The notes: a model not told the origin generated them from the sequence alone. A DNA stretch of 39,069 nt from an uncultured Oscillospiraceae bacterium (GCA_900542375.1 UQNI01000011.1:1-39069), one strand, 5' to 3'; positions 26,246 through 33,079 are shown, counted from the stretch's first letter. Translations and numbers: made by a program.

Positions 26246-28444
26246 CTAAATTTCCATAATAATCGGAAGAATCATAGGATTTCTTCTGGTTTTTTCATAA
26301 AGCAGTTTAGAAAGATCATCTTTAATTCTGGTCTTTAATGTGCCCCAATCATGAATTTGATTTTCAGCACATTCTTCCAATACTCGTGTAACCAAGTCTC
26401 TTGATTCTACCATCAGACGTTCCGATTCACGCACATATACAAATCCTCTGGAAACCACATCGGGACCTGCAACTACATGACCATCGCCTTCACTGATGGT
26501 ACATACAACCACAATTAAACCGTCTTCTGCCAAGTGCTTTCTATCACGCAGTACAATGCTGCCAACATCGCCTACGCCAAGACCATCTACCAAAATTCTT
26601 CCGGCAGGAACAGAAGGAAGCTGTTTCATATAATCTTGATTTAACTCTACAGCATCTCCAATGGTTCCAATGAATATATTTTCTGAATTCATACCCATAG
26701 AACGCGCAAGTTCAGCATGTTTACGCAAATGCTTTTGTTCACCGTGAACCGGAATAAAATATTGTGGTTTTACAATTCCATGAATAATTTTTAATTCTTC
26801 CTGACTTGCGTGACCCGATACGTGAATTTCATGGCTGGATTCATAAACTACATCACAGCCTCTTTTCAACAACTCATCAATTACGGTACTTACCATCTTC
26901 TCATTACCCGGAATTGGTTTTGCAGAGATGATAATACAATCACCCGGTCCGACTTCTACTTTTCTATGGTCAGCAAATGCCATACGGGTTAATGCCGACA
27001 TTGGCTCCCCTTGGCTGCCGGTTGTAATTAATACCACTTTATCTTTTGGATAACGATTTAGCAAGTCAATATCAATTAAAAGGCCTTCCGGTATATCCAA
27101 ATATCCCAATTCGGACGCAATTCCCATTACATTAATCATGCTTCTTCCTGAAAGCGCCACCTTGCGACCATGTTTTGCCGCACAGTTGATAATCTGCTGT
27201 ACACGGCTGATATTGGATGCAAAGGTAGCGATAATGATTCTTTGCTCTGCTGCCTGCAAGAACAATTTTTCAAAAGCATCACTGATTTTACGTTCGGTTG
27301 GGGTGTAGCCGGGACGGTCTACGTTTGTAGAATCCGCCATTAAGGCAAGCACTCCTTGCTGACCAAGCTCTGCAATTCTGCCAAGGTCAATCATTTCTTC
27401 TTTTAAAGGAGTACAGTCAATTTTAAAGTCACCGGTATGCAGCAGTGTGCCTGCAGGTGAGTGAATTGCCAACCCTACAGCATCTGAAATAGAATGGTTT
27501 ACATGAATAAACTCTACTCCAAAGCAGCCAAGACGCACGGTTTGACCCGGCTTTACCGTATTGAGCTGTACTTTTCTCTGTAAACCGTGTTCTTTTAATT
27601 TTCCATCTATTAATCCCAATGTTAAAGCTGTACTGTATATTGGAAGTTTTACTTTTTTGAGTAAATACGGCATAGCACCAATATGGTCTTCGTGTCCGTG
27701 CGTTATGACAATGCCGCGAATTTTATCCACATTTTTTTCAATAAATGTAAAATCAGGGATAACCAAATCAACGCCCATCATATCATCGTCCGGAAAGGCC
27801 ATACCGCAGTCTACAACGACCATATCATTGTCGCATTCAAATACAGTAATATTTTTTCCGATTTCATTCAAACCGCCTAAAAAATAAGCCTTAATAGATG
27901 GTTTTGGTTGTTTGCTTTTTGTATTTCTGGAAGGTTGGCTGATTTGTTTGATTGCCATTTTTGTTTCAACCAGATTCTGTGCGGGCTGCTGTCTTTGTGC
28001 TGAAGTTTTTTTAGCCGCAGGCTGCTTGGGTTGCCTGGTCTGTACTGCTTTTGTTTGCACTTGAACTGCTTTTTCCTCTGTCGGTGCTGCTCCTTTGGAA
28101 CGTGGTGTTTTAGCTGCAAACGGTTTTGGCTGTACCGATTTTGCTTGTAAAACATGAGATTTATGTGATACATCTGCTCCGGCAGTTTTTGGAAAAACCT
28201 TATGCTGTTTTGATTGGTTTGCGTATTTGGAACGACCGCTGTTTGAATTTGCTGTCATACGTTCATTCCATGATTTATTTTGAGTTGCAGAAGTTTTATC
28301 TGATGTTCGTGTTTGATGCGCGGAAGGCACCATGTTTTTTTGTTCATTTTTTACAGCCGATGGGGCTGGAGTAAAAACAGGAACTTTATCTTCTGTAGAT
28401 TCCAGTTTCTTTTCAATCATTGTTCCAATATCCTTTTCTGTCAC
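26246..28444 (-). CDS. rnj: Ribonuclease J with long basic N-terminal extension
   Basis: Endo/5'-exoribonuclease J. The metallo-beta-lactamase core begins near residue 185 (SIKAYFLGGLNEIGKNITVF) with the zinc motif HGHEDHIGAM at 249-254, then beta-CASP (ALMADSTNVDRPGYTPTE, LSGRSMINVMG) and the C-terminal domain. About 180 residues before the core form a Lys/Gln/Ala/Pro-rich low-complexity tail not present in Bacillus RNase J1/J2. Start chosen as GTG at 28444 (MTEKDIGTMIEKK), with GGAGG 7 nt upstream; total 732 aa. First gene of the operon ending with ftsH. The tail probably contacts RNA or the ribosome (inference). Confidence 0.94.
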   Translation of the reverse strand: MTEKDIGTMIEKKLESTEDKVPVFTPAPSAVKNEQKNMVPSAHQTRTSDKTSATQNKSWNERMTANSNSGRSKYANQSKQHKVFPKTAGADVSHKSHVLQAKSVQPKPFAAKTPRSKGAAPTEEKAVQVQTKAVQTRQPKQPAAKKTSAQRQQPAQNLVETKMAIKQISQPSRNTKSKQPKPSIKAYFLGGLNEIGKNITVFECDNDMVVVDCGMAFPDDDMMGVDLVIPDFTFIEKNVDKIRGIVITHGHEDHIGAMPYLLKKVKLPIYSTALTLGLIDGKLKEHGLQRKVQLNTVKPGQTVRLGCFGVEFIHVNHSISDAVGLAIHSPAGTLLHTGDFKIDCTPLKEEMIDLGRIAELGQQGVLALMADSTNVDRPGYTPTERKISDAFEKLFLQAAEQRIIIATFASNISRVQQIINCAAKHGRKVALSGRSMINVMGIASELGYLDIPEGLLIDIDLLNRYPKDKVVLITTGSQGEPMSALTRMAFADHRKVEVGPGDCIIISAKPIPGNEKMVSTVIDELLKRGCDVVYESSHEIHVSGHASQEELKIIHGIVKPQYFIPVHGEQKHLRKHAELARSMGMNSENIFIGTIGDAVELNQDYMKQLPSVPAGRILVDGLGVGDVGSIVLRDRKHLAEDGLIVVVCTISEGDGHVVAGPDVVSRGFVYVRESERLMVESRDLVTRVLEECAENQIHDWGTLKTRIKDDLSKLLYEKTRRNPMILPIIMEI

Positions 28445-28480
28445 TTTGTAACCTCCAAATTTTAAGGACATAACAATCAT

Positions 28481-28517
28481 AAGCCGGCTCTACAAACGGT
28501 GTAAAGCTGGCTTTTTA
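28481..28517. promoter_or_regulatory. Hairpin in the rnj leader
   Basis: Two-part stem: AAGCCGGCT with AGCTGGCTT (one G.U pair) and inner TACA/TGTA, small loop. On the plus strand a T-run (TTTTTATTC) follows, which looks like a terminator. On the minus strand it is a hairpin 40 nt before the RNase J start, within a leader of about 235 nt. It could serve rnj autoregulation or stop antisense transcription. Confidence 0.5.
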
Positions 28518-28684
28518 TTCACTTTTCAGTAAAGATGGTTATTTCCGTAATCATATTTTTATTTTCATGTTCTGTTTTCAACAACTGTTTTAAATGTATG
28601 TTTTGCCATACATAAATATCTATTTTCTGCAACGATCTCACTAAAAAATAATTCATATATAATCCGAACACAAACGTCTTCTCA

Positions 28685-28713
28685 ATTGTAACCCGATTAC
28701 ATAATACTGTCAA
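28685..28713 (-). promoter_or_regulatory. Sigma-A promoter of the rnj operon
   Basis: Minus strand: perfect TTGACA (28713-28708), 17-nt spacer, TACAAT (28690-28685). Predicted start near 28678 gives a leader of about 235 nt before the GTG start. Confidence 0.75.
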
Positions 28714-28815
28714 GTATTGGACAGTATAAAGTAGTCCAATTTATCTTTCATTATTGTAACCATTTTATACCGTTTCATAATTTTATTGAAAAAATAGTTT
28801 TATTCTTTCACTTAG

Positions 28816-28844
28816 TTGATATTCTAATTGGAAATTGGTATAAT
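28816..28844 (+). promoter_or_regulatory. Sigma-A promoter of rnhA
   Basis: TTGATA (28816-28821), 17-nt spacer, perfect TATAAT (28839-28844), TGG before the -10. Transcription should begin near 28851, which argues that the ATG there is not the true start of rnhA. Confidence 0.8.
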
Positions 28845-28892
28845 TTAAACATGAGAATTCATACTCAAAACATACGAATTGGAGATAGTTTT

Positions 28893-29345
28893 GTGAAAGA
28901 GGTAGAAATTTTTACCGATGGCGCCTGTCAAGGCAACCCCGGTCCGGGTGGTTGGGGCGCCATCTTACGTTATCAGCAGACAGAAAAGGAAATTAGCGGC
29001 GGACATGCAAATACTACAAACAACCGTATGGAATTAAGTGCGGTGATTGAAGCATTCAAACGATTGAAAGAACCTTGTGCTGTTACATTATATAGTGATT
29101 CACAATATGTTTGTAACGGTATTTCCAAAGGCTGGGCAAAAAGCTGGAAAAAAAACGGGTTGCGAAAAAGTGATAAATCCCCCGCGCTGAATCCTGAATT
29201 ATGGGACGAGCTTTTAACCTTAATTGAACCTCATCATCTTACAGTCGTTTGGGTAAAAGGACATGCCGGTCACCCGGAAAACGAACGTTGCGACCAATTG
29301 GCAGTTGCTGCCGCAGAAAAAATGAAAAACTCCTCCTCACACTAA
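28893..29345 (+). CDS. rnhA: Ribonuclease HI
   Basis: Removes RNA from RNA-DNA hybrids. 150 residues, typical for bacterial RNase HI. The DEDD active site is visible: Asp in EIFTDGACQGNPGPGGWG, Glu in NNRMELSAVIEAF, Asp in LYSDSQYV, and the last Asp in NERCDQLAV. The basic handle KSWKKNGLRKSDKSP is present. Start chosen as GTG at 28893, with GGAG 8 nt upstream; the ATG at 28851 coincides with the predicted transcription start and has no ribosome-binding site. Confidence 0.94.
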   Translation: MKEVEIFTDGACQGNPGPGGWGAILRYQQTEKEISGGHANTTNNRMELSAVIEAFKRLKEPCAVTLYSDSQYVCNGISKGWAKSWKKNGLRKSDKSPALNPELWDELLTLIEPHHLTVVWVKGHAGHPENERCDQLAVAAAEKMKNSSSH

Positions 29346-29362
29346 TTTTTTTGCTGAAAGTA

Positions 29363-29391
29363 TTGCAATGTATACTAAATTAGTGTATATT
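29363..29391 (+). promoter_or_regulatory. nifS-nifU promoter with overlapping quasi-palindrome
   Basis: TTGCAA (29363-29368), 17-nt spacer, TATATT (29386-29391). The spacer holds ACTAA-A-TTAGT, flanked by TAT/GTATA (29371-29389), an imperfect dyad placed where a repressor would block polymerase. Rrf2/IscR-type control is a reasonable guess for an Fe-S operon, but no Rrf2 gene is in the window. Confidence 0.5.
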
Positions 29392-29471
29392 ATATTTAAT
29401 CAACAACATTTAGAAAAATTTTCTTATGTTGCTAAACTATTTTTTATTAAGAAAATGAAGGTGAATAATAT

Positions 29472-30653
29472 ATGAAACGATTTGTATATGCAGATAATGC
29501 TGCAACCACACCCGTTTCACAAACAGTCTTAAACGCAATGCTACCTTATTATACAGAAAAATACGGCAACCCTTCCAGTCTATATGCAGTGGGTCGTGAA
29601 GCAAAAAAAGCGTTGGAAGAAGCCAGAGAAAACGTAGCAAATCATTTAGGTGCGCTTCCCAATGAAATTTTCTTTACTTCCGGAGGAAGTGAAGCTGATA
29701 ACTGGGCCATTAAAGGCGTCGCTCACGAGCTTGCCAAAAAAGGTAAGAAACATATTATTACCTCTAAATTTGAGCACCATGCAGTTCTTCACACAACGGA
29801 AGCCTTAGAAAAAGAGGGTTTTGAAGTAACCTATTTGGAAGTCTATGAAAATGGCATTGTAAAACCGGAAGATGTGGAAAAAGCCATCCGTGAAGACACT
29901 GCTTTGGTTACAATTATGTATGCCAATAATGAAATCGGCACAATTCAGCCAATTTCTGAAATTGGAGCCATTTGCAAAAAACATGGTGTACTATTCCATA
30001 CAGATGCTGTACAAGCAGTAGGTAATGTGAAAATTAATGTAAAAGAAGAAAACATTGATCTTCTCTCCCTTTCCGGACATAAATTACATGCTCCAAAAGG
30101 TGTCGGCGCTTTATATGTACGCCGTGGTATTCGTTTACCAAATTTAATTTCCGGCGGTGCACAGGAACGTGGCAAACGTGCAGGTACTGAAAATGTAGCC
30201 GGCATTGTTGCATTGAGTGTAGCCATGGATGAAGCATATGCCAATTTAGGCGAACGCAATGCTCGATTAATTCGTATGCGTGACCGTTTAATTGAAGGCG
30301 CTTCCAAAATTGAACGTTCTCGCCTGAACGGCGATGCAGTAAAACGTTTGCCCGGCAACTTTAATATGTGCTTTGAAGGCATTGAAGGAGAGTCTCTGCT
30401 ATTGAAATTGGATTTTGCAGGTATTTGCGCCTCTTCCGGCTCTGCTTGTACATCCGGTTCATTGGATCCAAGCCATGTTCTGTTGGCAATTGGTCTTCCT
30501 CATGAAATTGCACATGGTTCTTTGAGAATTTCATTCAGTGACCAAAACACTGAAGAAGATGTGGATTATATCTTAGAAGTGCTTCCAGGTATTGTATCTT
30601 ACCTAAGAGATATCTCTCCGTTATGGGACGAAATTATCAATAAAAATAAATAA
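29472..30653 (+). CDS. nifS: Cysteine desulfurase NifS/IscS
   Basis: PLP-dependent enzyme (393 aa) that takes sulfur from cysteine for Fe-S cluster assembly. N-terminal YADNAATTPVSQTVL; PLP lysine Lys204 in LSLSGHKLHAPKG; His102/103 in FEHHAVLHT; catalytic Cys326 on the flexible loop ASSGSACTSGSLDPSHVL, a group I (NifS/IscS) loop. GAAGGTG ribosome-binding site. Followed after 24 nt by its scaffold partner nifU; both probably share the promoter at 29363-29391. Confidence 0.96.
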   Translation: MKRFVYADNAATTPVSQTVLNAMLPYYTEKYGNPSSLYAVGREAKKALEEARENVANHLGALPNEIFFTSGGSEADNWAIKGVAHELAKKGKKHIITSKFEHHAVLHTTEALEKEGFEVTYLEVYENGIVKPEDVEKAIREDTALVTIMYANNEIGTIQPISEIGAICKKHGVLFHTDAVQAVGNVKINVKEENIDLLSLSGHKLHAPKGVGALYVRRGIRLPNLISGGAQERGKRAGTENVAGIVALSVAMDEAYANLGERNARLIRMRDRLIEGASKIERSRLNGDAVKRLPGNFNMCFEGIEGESLLLKLDFAGICASSGSACTSGSLDPSHVLLAIGLPHEIAHGSLRISFSDQNTEEDVDYILEVLPGIVSYLRDISPLWDEIINKNK

Positions 30654-30677
30654 ACATGAAACAGAAAGGTGATTAAC

Positions 30678-31121
30678 ATGGCATATAGTGAAAGAGTTAT
30701 GGACCATTTCGCAAATCCAAGAAACGTTGGCGAACTGGCAGATGCAAACGGCATTGGTGAAGTTGGTAACTCTAAATGCGGCGACATTATGAGAATGTAC
30801 ATTAAAGTAGAAAACAATGTAATTACAGATGTAACATTTAAAACTTTCGGCTGCGGTGCAGCAATCGCAACCAGCTCTATGGCAACAGAACTTATCAAGG
30901 GCAAGACAATAGATGAAGCTTTGAAACTGACAAACCGAGCTGTTATGGAAGCTCTGGATGGTTTGCCTCCAGTAAAAGTCCATTGCTCCGTATTGGCTGA
31001 ACAGGCCATTAAAGCTGCCGTAGCAGATTATTATACCCGTCAAGGTATTGATCCAACACCGATTGTAGGTAAAATTGAAGATTGTGACCATCATGACCAT
31101 TGCGGCTGCGGTGAGCACTAA
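30678..31121 (+). CDS. nifU: Fe-S scaffold protein NifU/IscU type
   Basis: 147-residue scaffold on which Fe-S clusters are built. Three ligand cysteines: Cys34 (NSKCGDIM, with Asp36), Cys59 (FKTFGCGAAIA) and Cys103 (VKVHCSVLAEQA). MAYSERVMDHFANPRNVGEL is the standard opening. The C-terminus has an extra metal-binding-looking tail, EDCDHHDHCGCGEH (three Cys, four His). Start is the ATG at 30678 with AAAGGTG 6 nt upstream; an upstream GTG at 30669 lies inside that site. Partner of nifS; ends at a strong terminator. Confidence 0.95.
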   Translation: MAYSERVMDHFANPRNVGELADANGIGEVGNSKCGDIMRMYIKVENNVITDVTFKTFGCGAAIATSSMATELIKGKTIDEALKLTNRAVMEALDGLPPVKVHCSVLAEQAIKAAVADYYTRQGIDPTPIVGKIEDCDHHDHCGCGEH

Positions 31122-31122
31122 T

Positions 31123-31158
31123 AAAAAACAGGTATCCAATATTGGATACCTGTTTTTT
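31123..31158 (+). terminator. Terminator of nifS-nifU
   Basis: 36-bp perfect palindrome with A-run and T-run ends (core CAGGTATCCAAT and complement), 1 nt after the nifU stop. Works in both directions. Confidence 0.92.
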
Positions 31159-31218
31159 GCGCGTTCAAAAAGAAATGAAAATTTATTTACAAAACAATAT
31201 TAATCTATTTACAATTGA

Positions 31219-31249
31219 TTCACAACCTGAACCAAAAAACTGTTATAAT
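31219..31249 (+). promoter_or_regulatory. Promoter of the candidate small RNA
   Basis: Perfect extended -10 TGT-TATAAT (31241-31249). The best -35 is TTCACA at 31219-31224 with a 19-nt spacer; TTGATT at 31215 is too far. The extended -10 carries most of the evidence. Confidence 0.5.
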
Positions 31250-31255
31250 ATAATT

Positions 31256-31369
31256 GTAATCAAGAGATAGAGTCGCTACTATTTCAAGATTATTTCTCTA
31301 CCCTCAATCAATCAAATACTTTCAAGTACAAAAGGAAACCAAATCGTAAGATTTGGTCTTTTTGTTTTT
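31256..31369 (+). ncRNA. Candidate small RNA of unknown class
   Basis: About 115 nt between an extended -10 promoter and an intrinsic terminator (ACCAAATC-GTAA-GATTTGGT, then CTTTTTGTTTTT). There is no credible open frame and no plus-strand gene downstream. The 5' part GAGATAGAGTCGC loosely resembles the opening of lysine riboswitches, and TAGAG can pair with CTCTA 23 nt later, but the 3' half of such a riboswitch is missing. I treat it as a small RNA or a decayed riboswitch/attenuator. Confidence 0.5.
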
Positions 31370-31472
31370 ACAATATAAAAGTAATAAAAATAAGATAATT
31401 CACTCTAATATCAACAATCATGCTATACATGTATTTCATATAAAAATTATCTTACTTTATTTTAGCTTCAAA

Positions 31473-31634
31473 TTACATTTTCGTTTTAAACACCAATATT
31501 GCCTTAGCACCTCCTGTAATTGCCATTGTTATCAATTCATATCCTTTGCCCAGCATTTCATTTGATTTTTCTTCTATCTTTTCAGCCATTGAATCTGCTA
31601 CCGGAGTATACCCAATTACGACTGTTTTATACAT
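31473..31634 (-). CDS. 53-residue small protein in the LytTR cassette
   Basis: A short intact frame: MYKTVVIGYTPVADSMAEKI, then EKSNEMLGKGYELITMAI, ending AKAILVFKTKM. AGAGGTGA lies 7 nt before the ATG. The centre (NEML.KGYELIT) and beta-strand ending (AKAILVFK) resemble small DUF4177-like proteins that form a single alpha/beta module; this family link is tentative. It lies 72 nt downstream of the DUF3021 gene on the same strand and probably is the third gene of that operon. No cysteine or membrane segment; likely cytosolic. Function unknown. Confidence 0.7.
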   Translation of the reverse strand: MYKTVVIGYTPVADSMAEKIEEKSNEMLGKGYELITMAITGGAKAILVFKTKM

Positions 31635-31706
31635 CTTAAAATCACCTCTCAAATATTATCTCTTAGAATAACATAATAAATTAAAAAATACAGTATTGCC
31701 TACAAA

Positions 31707-32138
31707 TTAAATCCCTTGTTTTTCTTTGAGTTTTGCATTGATACGTTTTGCCTCTTGTCTATAATACAAATAAAATCCAAACCAAATAAGAAAAGATACA
31801 ACCACAGCAATTACGATAGTTCCTGTAATAGCCCATGCTCCTGCTTGCAAAGGAATCCAGCCAACATAAAGTCCAACACTAATATATGTTACCAATCCAA
31901 TTCCCATATGGATGAACACTTGTAACCCTTTAGAAAGTTTTTCATTCTGATACACCAATGACGGTACATAAAAGGCAATTCCTGTTATCATAGAACCTAT
32001 TGCCATTTTAGTATAATACCAATGATTCAACAAAAAACTTCCTTTAAAAATAATATCGAATATGATACCACTTAATGTAAAGAATACGCATCCTAGTCCA
32101 ATTCCACGTAAAATATAGAGTATAATTTTTTTCATCAT
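31707..32138 (-). CDS. DUF3021 membrane protein, partner of LytTR regulator
   Basis: 143 residues with four hydrophobic helices and a basic C-terminal tail (YYRQEAKRINAKLKEKQ). The size, topology and tight linkage (7 nt) to a LytTR protein match the DUF3021 family, which is nearly always found in this pair. In the similar Streptococcus mutans HdrRM/BrsRM systems the membrane protein restrains the LytTR activator; applying that here is inference. Confidence 0.85.
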   Translation of the reverse strand: MMKKIILYILRGIGLGCVFFTLSGIIFDIIFKGSFLLNHWYYTKMAIGSMITGIAFYVPSLVYQNEKLSKGLQVFIHMGIGLVTYISVGLYVGWIPLQAGAWAITGTIVIAVVVSFLIWFGFYLYYRQEAKRINAKLKEKQGI

Positions 32139-32145
32139 AAACCTC

Positions 32146-32580
32146 CTATAAACCTAAATATTCTTTAAAGTTCGGCAAGTACTTTCTGGAAATATAGTCT
32201 GTTGCTCCATTTTTTAGAAATATCTGCATCAAACCATTAAAACATGGCCTAACACTGTCTATACACTTTAAGTTGATAATTGTAAATCTTGATATTTGTA
32301 TAAAATCTTTTCCAAGCTGATCTGCAACCTGATATAATCTTTTATTAGATAAAAATTGTCTCTTCTCCCCATAGAGAACTACTTGTTCGTTTTCAACTCG
32401 CGCCATATAAATCTCATCTGGATTTAAAATAACTATTTTATCATGATCTAAGGCTGTAATTACATGATAATTGCCTTCCAAGGCAATCACCGCGTCTTGA
32501 ATTTCTTTTGTAACTTCAGCAGTATATATTATCGCGTACGGCTGTTGTACTTCAGATGAAATTTCGATATTAACTTTCAA
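32146..32580 (-). CDS. LytTR-domain transcriptional regulator
   Basis: 144 residues. The C-terminal LytTR DNA-binding domain is recognisable: IVILNPDEIYMARVENEQVV, RLYQVADQLGKDFIQISRFT, IINLKCIDSV, then YISRKYLPNFKEYL. The N-terminal 45 residues are a small unassigned domain, not a response-regulator receiver, as is usual for the stand-alone LytTR/DUF3021 type. TTG start with GGAGG 7 nt upstream. It has its own strong promoter with direct repeats nearby, so autoregulation is likely. Confidence 0.9.
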   Translation of the reverse strand: MKVNIEISSEVQQPYAIIYTAEVTKEIQDAVIALEGNYHVITALDHDKIVILNPDEIYMARVENEQVVLYGEKRQFLSNKRLYQVADQLGKDFIQISRFTIINLKCIDSVRPCFNGLMQIFLKNGATDYISRKYLPNFKEYLGL

Positions 32581-32611
32581 TATATCTCCTCCTTATTTTA
32601 TCGTCATTTAT

Positions 32612-32640
32612 ATTATAAAAGTTGGGAGGTACTTTGTCAG
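32612..32640 (-). promoter_or_regulatory. Promoter of the LytTR operon
   Basis: Minus strand: CTGACA (32640-32635), 17-nt spacer, perfect TATAAT (32617-32612), 32 nt before the TTG start. Confidence 0.75.
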
Positions 32641-32660
32641 TAGCAAAACGGTAAGTGGTA
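32636..32660 (-). promoter_or_regulatory. Candidate LytTR operator, imperfect direct repeat
   Basis: TACCACTTAC (32660-32651) and TGCTACTGAC (32645-32636) match at 7 of 10 positions, 15 nt apart; the second overlaps the -35. LytTR proteins bind direct repeats, so this is a candidate autoregulatory site, not a proven one. Confidence 0.35.
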
Positions 32661-32677
32661 GGATTTAGAAGGTAAAA

Positions 32678-32721
32678 TACAAAAACATTGCTGTTTCTTA
32701 CATAACAGCAATGTTTTTGTA
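32678..32721. terminator. Strong hairpin insulating the LytTR promoter
   Basis: 18-bp perfect stem (TACAAAAACATTGCTGTT and complement) with an 8-nt loop; T-rich on both exits. It lies between the tRNA terminator and the LytTR promoter and no gene ends directly at it. Confidence 0.7.
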
Positions 32722-32750
32722 TTAGAAAATCAATTGTGTATTATAAAAAT

Positions 32751-32792
32751 AAAAAGTCTGTATTCTTTTACAATACGCAAAAAATACAGACT
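32751..32792 (-). terminator. Terminator of the tRNA gene
   Basis: 10-bp stem AGTCTGTATT/AATACAGACT, followed on the minus strand by TTTTTATTTTTA. It begins 10 nt after the tRNA 3' end. Confidence 0.8.
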
Positions 32793-32801
32793 AAATAAAT
32801 A

Positions 32802-32878
32802 TGGTGGGCCATCAGGGATTCGAACCCGGGACCGACCGGTTATGAGCCGGTTGCTCTGACCAACTGAGCTAATGGCCC
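32802..32878 (-). tRNA. tRNA with CAU anticodon, probably tRNA-Ile2
   Basis: 77 nt on the minus strand including an encoded CCA end. Acceptor GGGCCAT pairs with ATGGCCC; D-arm AGCTCAGTTGGTCAGAGC; anticodon loop CTCATAA (anticodon CAT) closed by ACCGG/CCGGT; T-loop GGTTCGAATCC. A CAT anticodon is shared by Met and Ile2 tRNAs. The loop CTCATAA and body resemble Firmicute tRNA-Ile2 more than elongator tRNA-Met, so I favour Ile2, the TilS substrate; automated tools may call it Met. Confidence 0.9.
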
Positions 32879-32920
32879 TTATGAAAAGGATAATTGGAGT
32901 GCTTTATTAGCCAAATATAC

Positions 32921-32962
32921 ACACTCAGTGACATTCATGATATCATAAATATTACTGAGTGT
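32921..32962 (-). repeat. 42-bp near-perfect palindrome upstream of the tRNA
   Basis: Arms ACACTCAGT/ACTGAGTGT and an inner dyad around GATATC share one centre. The three mismatches become G.U pairs only in minus-strand RNA, so the hairpin seems maintained at the RNA level in the tRNA direction. It lies about 43 nt before the tRNA 5' end. Role unknown: operator, processing hairpin or old terminator. Confidence 0.55.
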
Positions 32963-33032
32963 CAATAAAGACCACTTGTAAAATTATATTTTTATAAAAT
33001 ACGTCATATCATAAATACACAATAAAACACAT

Positions 33033-33079
33033 GTAATAAAAGCGTTCTTTCGTAGTTTATGAAAGAACGCTTTTATTAC
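33033..33079 (-). terminator. Terminator of the Nik operon
   Basis: 19-bp perfect stem (GTAATAAAAGCGTTCTTTC and complement), 9-nt loop, 11 nt after the methyltransferase stop; the exit arm on the minus strand is TTTTATTA-rich. Confidence 0.85.

Noticed and set aside
28519..28713. 64-codon minus-strand frame in the rnj leader
   Set aside because: Its start lies within the -35 of the rnj promoter, so that transcript could not carry it; no ribosome-binding site.
28851..28892. ATG start of rnhA at 28851
   Set aside because: It coincides with the predicted transcription start and lacks a ribosome-binding site; GTG at 28893 fits the family N-terminus.
31353..31565. 70-codon plus-strand frame
   Set aside because: It begins inside the small-RNA terminator and overlaps the better supported 53-residue gene on the other strand.
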